64,000 nt of DNA from Pachyseris speciosa (GCA_016490735.1 JAEMWC010000021.1:1902501-1966500); one strand, 5' to 3'; numbered from the stretch's first letter, positions 35,363 to 46,776 are shown. Numbers and translations: made by a program. The notes: generated by a model not told the origin, from the sequence alone.

Positions 35363-36018
35363 AGTGATTCCTCACATTTGCATCGCGCATTCTTATTGCG
35401 CGCGCATAATTTATGGCGTCATTTAGCGCGCGCTCGTGAACGCGCACATTGAAAACATGGCGGATTTGCCTTGAAATTGAGCTCTGTTAGTTGAAAAATG
35501 GCGATAGGTCAGCAACGAGTATGGGCACCCCACCTTTTTTCCAGTCATTGCAATCAACTTATCATAAGCTTTTTGTGAGAAAAGACTGATCTGATTTCTA
35601 TCGCTGAAAATTGAATAAGTAAGGAAAATAGCAGATAAACTGTGGTCTTTTCTCTTTGAAGTTTAGTAACCATGTCAAGAAATTTGGTTCAAATATTTAA
35701 TCAAGGATTCAGCTTGCTGTCTAAATCAAACTTGAAATGTTTATTTGTGTCCACATCATGTATGGACTATAGTATAATGCGTGTTCTCATGATTTTGGGT
35801 TCACAAAGATGTTACAACAACTGGAAATGCGTTCTTACAATAAGCATCAAATAATGCTAACATGGGGCATATTCAATGCCTTACAGCTCCTAAATGAGCA
35901 TGCCCCCACCCCCCCCCCCCCCCTTCTTTATTTCGAAATCGAAGTTCTCATATGATAAATATTGAGTGGACAAACTTTCAACAGAAATCTATTGCACTTT
36001 TATTTCAGAGGAATTACC
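35363..36018 (+). mobile_element. F element, 656 bp
   Basis: TTAA-flanked; the left end reads AGTGATTCCTC (first base changed). This first-base change is shared with the copies at 37,866 and 39,367. Confidence 0.75.
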
Positions 36019-36152
36019 TTAATGGCGTTAATATTAAAGAATACATGTACACGCTTTTTAATCGCGTACCTATTAAAAGACATGCTTATACCACTAACCA
36101 GGCTTAAAAAAATTAAAAGGCATCACTCTACGAGCTTATAATGTGGGCTTAC

Positions 36153-36173
36153 CTTCTTCCCATTTTTCCTCCA
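36153..36173 (-). CDS. Candidate 21-nt microexon, heptad VEEKWEE
   Basis: Second copy within the 2.5-kb higher-order repeat. The donor side reads GTAAGCCCAC instead of GTAAGCCCAG. Confidence 0.45.
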
Positions 36174-37150
36174 CTGTAAGAAATACAAAATAGAGAGGTT
36201 AAAGTCCGTAGCGGCACTATCTTAAAGTCCCTATTAACCATCTCCGAAACATAATACCCCCCTAAACAACATGCTTACAAGAGGAATTAAAATGATCTCT
36301 ATTGATTTAAAGAAATTGCTTTAACTGACGCATAGACATAGGGTTAGTGTTTCTGAATCTCTTCATCCTTTGAGAAAGTAAGTAAAAAAGTTAAGCTTGG
36401 CTCGGGAAAAAGGTTCGCCGAATCAACGAAAGAGAAACAACGACCGAGAGCGTTCGCAGCCATAATTCGGAAAGAGACAAGTATACTAACAGAACTACCA
36501 AAAATGTGACCGCTAGAACACGTTTAATCGCAGATACAACTCACTTAATAGTTCTAAAGTATATTCCATGTTATTGTTCAAACTGGGTGTCTTGTCTCGC
36601 TCTTTTGAAACTTCAAGACATAAAATCCTTTCTCAATATAACCTATAATACATAAGTGAGCTAATTGTTTCGAGGCGCTATAACAGTTCATTGCGAGTAG
36701 CTCCCGCGCAAGACTGTTCAGTCGACTACTGCAGCAACATTGTCCAGTAAGATCAAAATAAAGTGACCTGACGTCAAACTACAAAATGTGCAAAGACGCA
36801 TTTATGGCTGAATCACTGTCGACTAGACCGGGCTTCACTAATCAATATTCATCAACTGTGGCCACTACGAACTACATGATACTCTAATCTCAACCGAGCG
36901 ACCGATCACGAAAGAAATTAAAGCTGTCTTTATGACTAAAAAGTCAAGAAAAACGAAAGTAAAAGCCAATGCCTAAAAAAGTACTTCCTCACAATCTGAA
37001 CAAACTTATAACAGGAAGTGTCGTGACAGTACCCCTTTATGGCGTTAATATTAAAACTTACACACACTCTTTAATTGCGTACCCATTAAAAGACATGCTT
37101 ATACTACTAACAAGGTTATGACAAATTACGACCTTACAATCAGGGCTTAC

Positions 37151-37168
37151 CTTCACGTTTTTTCCTCT
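37151..37168 (-). CDS. Candidate 18-nt microexon, ERKKRE
   Basis: Higher-order duplicate of the copy at 34,648, with identical exon and splice sites. Confidence 0.45.
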
Positions 37169-37865
37169 CTGTAAGAACATGAAAATGAGAGGTTAAAGTT
37201 TGTTACGGATATTAGTACCGAAAGTTGTCTTATTGAATTAAGAAGGGTGAATCAGTAAACATCAAAGTAATCGTCACCCTCAAAAACAAAAAAAGTAATA
37301 CCGAGCCATAACTATTAAGATGCCTAGAAATTCAAGAAGAAGGAGAAGTTTAAGCACATAGACAACTCATATAATAGTTCTAAGAGATTTCCACGTTATT
37401 GTTGAAACTGGGTGTCTTTTCTCGCTCTTGTCAAATTTCAAGACATGAAATCCTTCCTCAATATAACTTTTAATACATAAGTGGGCTAATTGTTTCGAGG
37501 CGCTATAACAGTTCATTGCGAGTAGCTCCCGCGCAAGACTGTTCAGTCGACTACTGCAGCAACATTGTCCAGTAATATCAAAATAAAGTCACGTGACGTC
37601 AAACTACAAAGTGTGCAAAGACGCATTTATGGCTGAATCACTGTCGACTAGACCGGGCTTCACTAATCAATATTCATCAACTCTGGCCACTACGAACTAC
37701 ATGATACTCTAATATCAACCGAGCGACCGATCACTAAAGAAATTAAAGCTGTCTTTATGACTAAAAAGTCAAGAAAAACGAAAGTAAAAGCCAATGCCTA
37801 AAAAAGTACTTCCTCACAATCTGAACAAACTTATAACTGGAATTGTCGTGACAGTACCCCCTTAA

Positions 37866-38528
37866 AGTGATTCCTCACATTTGCATCGCGCATTCTTATT
37901 GCGCGCGCATAATTTATGGCGTCATTTAGCGCGCGCTCGTGAACGCGCACATTGAAAACATGGCGGATTTGCCTTGAAATTGAGCTCTGTTAGTTGAAAA
38001 ATGGCGATAGGTCAGCAACGAGTATGGGCACCCCACCTTTTTTCCAGTCATTGCAATCAACTTATCATAAGCTTTTTGTGAGAAAAGACTGATCTGATTT
38101 CTATCGCTGAAAATTGAATAAGTAAGGAAAATAGCAGATAAACTGTGGTCTTTTCTCTTTGAAGTTTAGTAACCATGTCAAGAAATTTGGTTCAAATATT
38201 TAATCAAGGATTCAGCTTGCTGTCTAAATCAAACTTGAAATGTTTATTTGTGTCCACATCATGTATGGACTATAGTATAATGCGTGTTCTCATGATTTTG
38301 GGTTCACAAAGATTTTACAACAACTGGCAACTGGAAATGCGTTCTTACAATAAGCATCAAATAATGCTAAAATGGGGCATATTCAATGCCTCACAGCTCC
38401 TAAATGAGCATGCCCCCCCACCCCCACCCCCCTTCTTTATTTCGAAATCGAAGTTCTCATATGATAAATATTGAGTGGACAAACTTTGAACAGAAATCTA
38501 TTGTCACTTTTATTTCAGAGGAATTACC
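37866..38528 (+). mobile_element. F element, 663 bp
   Basis: TTAA-flanked. A CAACTGG duplication near 38,320 adds 6 bases compared with the 35,363 copy. Confidence 0.75.
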
Positions 38529-38647
38529 TTAATGGCGTTAATATTAAAGCTTACATGTACACGCTTTTTAATCGCGTACCTATTAAAAGACATGTTTATA
38601 CCACTAACAAGGTTATAACGAATCACGACCTTACAATCTGGGGTTAC

Positions 38648-38669
38648 CTTCACATTGTTTTTTTTCTCT
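38648..38669 (-). pseudogene. 22-nt microexon with frame-breaking A insertion
   Basis: Same eight-A form and weak GTAACC donor as at 6,163; in the common phase it contains TGA. Confidence 0.4.
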
Positions 38670-39366
38670 CTGTAAGAACGTGAAAATGAGAGGTTAAAGT
38701 TTGTTACGGATATTAGTACCGAAAGTTGTCTTATTGAATTAAGAAGGGTGAATCAGTAAACATCAAAGTAATCGTCACCCTCAAAAACAAAAAAAGTAAT
38801 ACCGAGCCATAACTATTAAGATGCCTAGAAATTCAAGAAGAAGGAGAAGTTTAAGCGCATAGACAACTTAAATAATAGTTCTAAGAGATTTCCATGTTAT
38901 TGTTCAAACTGGGTGTCTTGTCTCGCTCTTGTGAAACTTCAAGACATGAAATCCTTCCTCAATATAACTTTTAATACATAAGTGGGCTAATTGTTTCGAG
39001 GCGCTATAACAGTTCATTGCGAGTAGCTCCCGCGCAAGACTGTTCAGTCGACTACTGCAGCAACATTGTCCAGTAATATCAAAATAAAGTCACGTGACGT
39101 CAAACTACAAAGTGTGCAAAGACGCATTTATGGCTGAATCACTGTCGACTAGACCGGGCTTCACTAATCAATATTCATCAACTCTGGCCACTACGAACTA
39201 CATGATACTCTAATATCAACCGAGCGACCGATCACTAAAGAAATTAAAGCTGTCTTTATGACTAAAAAGTCAAGAAAAACGAAAGTAAAAGCCAATGCCT
39301 AAAAAAGTACTTCCTCACAATCTGAACAAACTTATAACTGGAATTGTCGTGACAGTACCCCCTTAA

Positions 39367-40029
39367 AGTGATTCCTCACATTTGCATCGCGCATTCTTAT
39401 TGCGCGCGCATAATTTATGGCGTCATTTAGCGCGCGCTCGTGAACGCGCACATTGAAAACATGGCGGATTTGCCTTGAAATTGAGCTCTGTTAGTTGAAA
39501 AATGGCGATAGGTCAGCAACGAGTATGGGCACCCCACCTTTTTTCCAGTCATTGCAATCAACTTATCATAAGCTTTTTGTGAGAAAAGACTGATCTGATT
39601 TCTATCGCTGAAAATTGAATAAGTAAGGAAAATAGCAGATAAACTGTGGTCTTTTCTCTTTGAAGTTTAGTAACCATGTCAAGAAATTTGGTTCAAATAT
39701 TTAATCAAGGATTCAGCTTGCTGTCTAAATCAAACTTGAAATGTTTATTTGTGTCCACATCATGTATGGACTATAGTATAATGCGTGTTCTCATGATTTT
39801 GGGTTCACAAAGATTTTACAACAACTGGCAACTGGAAATGCGTTCTTACAATAAGCATCAAATAATGCTAAAATGGGGCATATTCAATGCCTCACAGCTC
39901 CTAAATGAGCATGCCCCCCCACCCCCCACCCCCTTCTTTATTTCGAAATCGAATTTCTCATATGATAAATATTGAGTGGACAAACTTTGAACAGAAATCT
40001 ATTGTCACTTTTATTTCAGAGGAATTACC
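39367..40029 (+). mobile_element. F element, 663 bp
   Basis: Nearly identical to the copy 1,501 bases to the left. The C/A pattern of the polypyrimidine tract differs slightly. Confidence 0.75.
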
Positions 40030-40148
40030 TTAATGGCGTTAATATTAAAGCTTACATGTACACGCTTTTTAATCGCGTACCTATTAAAAGACATGTTTAT
40101 ACCACTAACAAGGTTATAACGAATCACGACCTTACAATCTGGGGTTAC

Positions 40149-40170
40149 CTTCACATTGTTTTTTTTCTCT
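40149..40170 (-). pseudogene. 22-nt microexon with frame-breaking A insertion
   Basis: Tandem duplicate of the copy at 38,648 with identical exon and splice sites. Confidence 0.4.
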
Positions 40171-40803
40171 CTGTAAGAACGTGAAAATGAGAGGTTAAAG
40201 TTTGTTACGGATATTAGTACCGAAAGTTGTCTTATTGAATTAAGAAGGGTGAATCAGTAAACATCAAAGTAATCGTCACCCTCAAAAACAAAAAAAAGTA
40301 ATACCGAGCCATAACTATTAAGATGCCTAGAAATTCAAGAAGAAGGAGAAGTTTAAGCGCATAGACAACTTAAATAATAGTTCTAAGAGATTTCCATGTT
40401 ATTGTTCAAACTGGGTGTCTTGTCTCGCTCTTGTGAAACTTCAAGACATGAAATCCTTCCTCAATATAACTTTTAATACATAAGTGGGCTAATTGTTTCG
40501 AGGCGCTATAACAGTTCATTGCGAGTAGCTCCCGCGCAAGACTGTTCAGTCGACTACTGCAGCAACATTGTCCAGTAAGATCAAAATAAAGTGACGTGAC
40601 GTCAAACTACAAAGTGTGCAAAGACGCATTTATGGCTGAATCACTGTCGACTAGACCGGGCTTCACTAATCAATATTCATCAACTGTGGCCACTACAAAC
40701 TACATTATACTCTAATCTCAACCGAGCCACCGATCACTAAAGAAATTAAAGCTGTCTTTATGACTAAAAAGTCAACTTAAAGCCAATACCTAAAGCCAAG
40801 CCC

Positions 40804-41688
40804 TAAATCAAAGTACAACTGTGAAGAAGTCGTGGATATGTAACCTTATTTGCGATAAGGGGGATTAAGCCAAAGTGACTCGAGAAAACGGCGTTTTAAC
40901 TAGTTTAAATGCGCAAAAACTCTTCCTGGAAAGTGTTTAAACAATATTTTAATACGTTTAAACGGCCAGCTTTGAGCTAGCTCTTATGAGCATCAGGTTT
41001 TTTTGTTGTTGTTTTGTTTTGTTTTGTTCATGAGCTTAACGCAATTTAACCTCGGGGTGCATATGTACATATTTGCGTTTGACTGAATTATCATTCAACA
41101 TCGTGAGATATCGTGAGAATTAAAAGAATGTGCTCCTTTTGAAAGCTGAACAGGTTTCTGTCTTGTCCGTATGGTCGGACAAATATCTGGCAAAAGGACG
41201 ATTTCGCCAAAACGAAGCCAGCCAAACACTGCAGTATTTCGGAGAAATTTGTTACACAATGCTGTCGAACGAACACAAACGAAATTTGGCATATGCAAAT
41301 TAAGCTTTTTAGTGCCGGTGTAAATGCAACATTTGCCGTCGTTTTCTTAAATAATCATTGATGCCATGTTTTTGGATATTAAAGGAAAAAAGTTTCATTC
41401 AAAACTTTTACTGAAAAAATGACGCTTTTAGTTAAAACGAAAAGTATTTCTCAAAGCATTGTGGCTAGACGTGATGGCGCCACAAAAAAGATAATTTGAT
41501 TTTAGTTTGCGTTGTTCTCGTTAGAATGTTATTTCCAACGCTAAAAATGGCTTCGCGAATGCAGCTATATTTGTGCCAAAAGTTTCCGTCATCAATTTCT
41601 GTGCACACTTGGAAAATATCTTGGGTTGAAGAGAACGGCTCATATTTTTTCCACAGATTGTGAATTGGATGAACGTAGCAGAAGCTTA
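40804..41688 (-). repeat. B arm, full length, inverted
   Basis: The arm contains both the outer part (CTCGAGAAAACGGCG) and the 340-bp segment next to E, so it shows the ancestral B-E junction (GAAGCTTA|TGGCGCG). It serves as reference for the deletion at 3,399 and for the empty sites of the two MITEs. Confidence 0.85.
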
Positions 41689-42934
41689 TGGCGCGTATAT
41701 CTTATCAAAATTCAACTTTTCGCTTGTTTTACAAGTTTGACATTCGCCTTTTCAATTGGACGTTCGTTTTATTCATTTCGACATTCGTTTTATTCGCTTC
41801 GGCATTCGTTTTTCAAGGTGGACATTCGTTTTACATAAACAGCATTCGTTTTTTAAGATCGACATTGTTTTTACATAAAACAGCATTTGTTTGTCAAGAC
41901 TTAAGTTCGACATTCCTTTTACACAATGTTTTTTTTTTCAAGTTCTTCTATACCGTCCGTTCAACATTCATTTTAGCGACGTTTGTTTTGGCGACATTCG
42001 TTTTGTTTTTTTGAAGATTTCCTGCCAGACACTGGGTCGAGCGCTCAAAGGAAATGGTGACCGTAAGGGAGGCTTTTCTTTGAAGAGTCTGTTCTTTATT
42101 GGAAGTGTTAAATCACTCTAGTAACTTCGATGATGGAATATCGACAACATGTTGACCTGTGGAAATTTGCTGTACCACCATGCCGTTCGCCTTGCTTCAG
42201 TCAACATCGTGGAGGATGCTACGAAAGCTGAGTTAAGAGCTGTCGTCGATTTGCTTAGTGAAGTGGATGAGTCCAAACAAAACTTTTCTTTTCAACCCGA
42301 AGTTGAGTACACTGGTGCTCCAGGAAGGCCTAAGATTTGTGTCACAAACGTCGGTGTTCTTCGTGGAACTGGCGCTTGTGGATGTGCTCGGAGATGGTTC
42401 CACCGTCAACGAAGCTGAACTTTCTGCTGAATTCGTCGACCTTAGCGTCGGGGGACTCGTGGATGAGTTGTAACTGGAGTTGTCTTCCAGTTCGCTCACC
42501 ACCTGCTCAAGGACGTTTTTGCACCGTTCTAATCGATCTCGGGCAGTCATGGCCGGGATAAAAATGCTAACAAAAAGCTACAAAACAACGAATTTCTCGT
42601 TAACCGCTATCGAACACATCTTCCCTCTGCAGCAGAGAATGCTTGCATGGCGGGAAATCTTCAAATCCCACAGTGCATTGCGAAAAAACAAAACGAATGT
42701 CGCCAAACCGAACGTCGCTAAAACGAATGTTGAACGGACGGTATAGAAGAACTTGAAAAAAAAAAAAACAAAAACAAATGCTGTTTTATGTAAAAACAAT
42801 GTCGGTCTTAAAAAACGAATGCTGTTTATGTAAAACGAATGTCGAAATGAATAAAACGAACGTCCAATTGAAAAGGCGAATGCCAAACTTGTAAAACGAG
42901 CGAAAAGTTGAATTTTGATAAGAAATACGCGCCA
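41689..42934 (-). mobile_element. E element copy 4, inverted, 1,246 bp
   Basis: TA-flanked with TGGCGCGTAT ends. Unlike copies 1-3 it does not sit on an inversion centre; units on both sides have the same orientation. Confidence 0.75.
42233..42550 (-). CDS. 105-codon open frame in E copy 4
   Basis: Same frame as copy 1 with Leu for Pro in the TPRST motif. The opposite-strand relic occupies 42,149-42,473. Confidence 0.25.
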   Translation of the reverse strand: MTARDRLERCKNVLEQVVSELEDNSSYNSSTSPPTLRSTNSAESSASLTVEPSPSTSTSASSTKNTDVCDTNLRPSWSTSVLNFGLKRKVLFGLIHFTKQIDDSS

Positions 42935-43271
42935 TAGAAGCTGCTCTTGTGACGGAATATTGTTTATAATTTCTTTCGCCGTCTGGCTGTTTGATCGAAC
43001 GCTCCTTTTGCCGTTTATTCGTTCGATCCGAGCTGAAATAAAGTTACTTTACTTTACTTTTTTCATTCCGTTCATCGGTTCGACTGTTGCTCCTGGGACA
43101 TACTTCGGAAAGCGGATAGAGGTGTTCCGGCCATATTTCGGAAAATCGATATCTATTTTGTCTGCCGTTGACATATCGATTTGTTTACATCTGAATGAGA
43201 GTGACAAATTTGCATAATCTGACCCCCAACAACAGTCGTTCCTGCGCCTCGCGTATCCACGACTAAAAATT
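42935..43271 (-). repeat. C module, copy 4, inverted
   Basis: Nearly identical to copy 3 about 14.95 kb to the left; one change alters the GGCCATATATCGG word to GGCCATATTTCGG. Confidence 0.85.
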
Positions 43272-44089
43272 GCTTAAAGGGGCACTGTCAAGGAATTTGA
43301 AAAAACTACAATATGTGTTTGGAACATTAAAATGTTGCAAACATTTTGCTGTTTTCTTGCAAAACACTTGACTCATGCACTGAAACTATTTGCGGTTCTC
43401 TATCGCAACCGATGACGAGGAGGAAATGGATTACAACTTGAAAAAAGTTAGTTTAACAGTTTTCAAGTTTTGTCATTGTGCCTTGCAAAAGTCACTGTAA
43501 AATAATGCTAGTTTCCTTTCTTCCAAGTAATGATCTCAACAAACTTATAACAGGAATTGTCGTGACAGTACCCCTTTATGGTGTTAATATTAAAACTTAC
43601 ACACACTCTTTAATCGCGTACCTATTAAAGACCTGCTTAATATACTACTAACAAGGTTATAACGAATTGACAGACACCTCTTCACGAGCTTAGCATCTGG
43701 ACTTACCTTAACCATAACTCAAGGAAAGAGACGATAAGAGTAATTGAAATGATTTTAATTGATTTAAAGAAATCGCTGCAACTGACGGCTATACATAAGG
43801 TTAACGTTTCTGAATCCCTTAATCCCTTGAGAAAGTTTTTATGAAGTTATGGTTGGCTAGGGAAAAGGGTTTACGAATCAACGAAAGAGAAATGATGAAG
43901 GAGAGTGTACGCAATCATAACTCGGAAAGAAAAAACTAAAGTCAAAGAAACATTTAAGGAAATGAGACGGAAAAGACGTTCTCAAAAGCGCCGAGACGAC
44001 TCACTTAATCAGTAGTCCTAAGACATACAAGTAACAAGGTTAAAACAACTTGAAAAGTAGCTCTTCACGAGCTTATAATCTGGGCTTAC

Positions 44090-44110
44090 CTTGAAATCTT
44101 TTTAACATTT
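44090..44110 (-). CDS. Candidate 21-nt microexon, heptad EMLKRFQ
   Basis: Identical to the exon at 29,142, about 14.95 kb away. Confidence 0.45.
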
Positions 44111-44658
44111 CTGTAAGAAATAGTAAAACAGAGGTTAAAGTTTGCTATGAATAATAGTATCTAAAGTAGCCTCTGAGTCATTAAATTAGGAAGGATGAAT
44201 GAGGGGACTCATCGACATCGTCTACTTCAAAAGCAAAACTAGAAATAATACTGAACCATAACTACTAAGATGCTTAGAAATTCTTCACTTCGTGATGGTA
44301 TCAGTTAACCATCCTGCCAAAGTTACCCCTACTGCCACTGACGGATAGACATAGGGTTAGTGTTTCTGAATCTCTTAATCCCTTGAGAAAGTAAGTAAAG
44401 AAGTTAAGCTTGGCTCGGGAAAAAGGTTCGCCGACTCAACGAAAGAGAAACAACGACCGAGAGCGTTCGCAGCCATAATTCGGAAAGAGACAAGTAATAC
44501 TAACAGAACAACCAAAAATGTGACCGTGTGTGTATAAGACGTTTAAGCGCAGATACAACTCACTTAGTAGTTCTAAAGCATTTTTCATGTTATTGTTCTA
44601 ACTGGGTTGCTTGTTTCGCTCGTTTGAAACTTCAAGACATGAAATCCTTTTTCAATAT

Positions 44659-44837
44659 GTAATGGTAATACGACTGAGTGGAGTCCAATTCGGTCTGTAA
44701 TCATACGTGTGATAACAAAATCGGACGACCGCGCAAGGAAATTTTGCATTAAAAGACTGACGAAGGAAGCGTAAATTGTTTAATGTCGCTCTGACATTGA
44801 CTACGATCAAAATGTATGCTGATTGTCAGCAAGGTTG

Positions 44838-44870
<33 letters not shown>

Positions 44871-45052
44871 GATTGGTTGATTTAAAATACTACTTTGAAT
44901 GTGATTGGCTTATTGAACTGTCCGATAACAAACTGTCCAATAACAAAGTGTCCAATAACAAACTGTCCGATAACAACTTGGCACGTGAATTAGTGGAAAA
45001 TAGGAGCTTTTTAAACCAATCACAATCGAGGAAATCGTAATTTTTATGATTA
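44659..45052 (+). mobile_element. Deleted copy of the composite fold-back insertion, 394 bp
   Basis: Both outer boundaries match the insertion at 29,710. About 128 bp, including the right half of the hairpin, are missing; the junction GACCGCG|CAAGG lies near 44,734. The insertion therefore predates the 15-kb duplication and the deletion followed it. Confidence 0.75.
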
Positions 45053-45720
45053 AACCTATATTATATAAGTGGGCTAATTGTTTCGAGGCGCTACAACCGT
45101 TCATTACGAGTAGCTCCTGCTCAAGGGCTCGACTACTGCAGCAACATTGTCCAGTAAGATCACAGTAAAGCAACATGAAGTCAAACTACAAAGCGAGCGA
45201 AGACCCAGTTATGGCTTCAAATCACTGCCGACTAGAGCGGGCTAATCAACAATAGTGCCTATCACGAGCTACACTATACTCTAACCTCAACCAAGCGACC
45301 GATCACTAAAGAAATTAAAGCTGTCTTTATGACTAAAACGTCAAGAAAAACGCAACTAAATGCCACTGCCTAAAAGGTTACTGCAAGGGTCAAACTTTAA
45401 GCTTATACACGCTCTTTAATCGCGTACTTATTATAACTTTAATATGGAAAGGGATAATTAGTTAATTTTAAAATGAACTTGACTCGTGACCACAGATTAT
45501 CAAAGCGTAATAAATCATAAGAGTGTGGAATCTGAAATTCGATTTAACAAACTCCTCATTGTTTCCTCTTTTCGTGAACTTTATCTCGAGGAAGCCTGGT
45601 GCTCCGCTTGGCGGCCCTTTCGGCCGCCGGAGCTCTGCTATCATTTATCGTTATCGTTATCGTTAGCGTTATCTTCATCATTTATCGTTATCGTCATAGT
45701 TGTCGATATTGTTATTGGTG

Positions 45721-45768
<48 letters not shown>

Positions 45769-45769
45769 T
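45721..45769 (+). repeat. (TTA)n microsatellite
   Basis: About 16 units, slightly shorter than the tract at 30,901. Confidence 0.9.
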
Positions 45770-46562
45770 ACTTTACTTTACTTTTACAATAAGAGTGTGT
45801 AGGATCTGAAAATCAATTTAACAAACTCCTCATTGTTTCCTCTTTTCGTGAACTTTATCTCGAGGAAGCCTGGCCTCATTTTTTAAGCAATCAATCTCTA
45901 TACCCGCAAAGGGAAGGACGTGATCGAGGCCCACCTTCTTTTTTTCCCACTACGAGCTACATTATACTCTAACCTCTCAACCGATCACTAAAGAAATTAA
46001 AGCTTTCTTTATGACTAAAAGTCAAGAAAAACGCAACTAAATGCCAATACCTAAAATTTGTTTAAAGGGGAAATGTCACGCAATTCGGATAAACACAAAT
46101 ATGTGTTTTGAACACTAAAATGTTCCAAAGATTTTTGCAGTTTTCCTGTAAAGCACATAATATGTGTTCTGAAACTATTCGCGGTTGTCTGTGCCCACCG
46201 ATGACAAGGAGGAAATGGATTAAGCTTGAAAAACAGTTAGGTTAACAGCTTTCAAGTTTTGTCTTTATCTCTTGGAAAAATCACTGTAAAATAATACTAC
46301 ATTCCTTTTTTCCAAGAAATGATTTGAAATCAATCTTTTCGTGTCCCTTGGCCTGTTCATGTAATACACAAAGTACTTCCTCACAATCTGAACAAACTTA
46401 TAACAGGAATTGTCGTGACAGTACCCCCTTAATGGCGTTAATATTAAAACTTACCGTGACACACTCTTTAATGGCGTACCTATTAAAAGACATGCTTATA
46501 CTACTAACAAGGTTATAACGAATTGACAGACAGCTCTTCACGAGCTTACAATCTTGACTTAC

Positions 46563-46583
46563 CTTCACGCTGTTTTTTCCAAT
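46563..46583 (-). CDS. Candidate 21-nt microexon, heptad DWKKQRE
   Basis: Right-most microexon of the array and so the first one a - strand transcript would meet. It is identical to the exon at 31,748. Confidence 0.5.
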
Positions 46584-46730
46584 CTGCAAAAACAAGACAA
46601 ACAGAGGTTAAAGCTTGTTACGGATAATAGTATCGAAAATTGTCTTATTGAATTAAGAAGGGTCAATCAGGAAATACATCAAAGTAATCGTCACCCTCAA
46701 AAACAAAAACAACAACAACAACAAAATAAA

Positions 46731-46775
<45 letters not shown>
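46731..46775 (+). repeat. (AAT)n microsatellite
   Basis: About 14 units preceded by (CAA)n. Confidence 0.9.

Positions 46776-46776
<1 letters not shown>

Larger units (their letters stand above)
32520..40803 (-). repeat. A-unit block, six units, microexon sense on - strand
   Basis: Microexons lie at 33,651, 34,648, 36,153, 37,151, 38,648 and 40,149. Spacing alternates about 998 bases (no F between) and about 1,500 bases (F between). The first four units form a 2.5-kb higher-order repeat present twice (32,868-35,362 and 35,363-37,865) with very few differences. The last two are a recent 1,501-bp tandem pair. Confidence 0.9.

Noticed and set aside
249..39975. Recurring 60-99 residue open frame beginning MSRNLVQIFNQGF in all F copies
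   Set aside because: It lies inside a non-autonomous insertion, has no recognisable domain, varies at its C-terminus with homopolymer length and is conserved only because the copies are young.
711..46583. Microexons as part of GNL3
   Set aside because: GNL3 begins at 53,419 with a conserved N-terminus, its junctions near the coiled coil are phase 0, and the nearer microexons are on the opposite strand.
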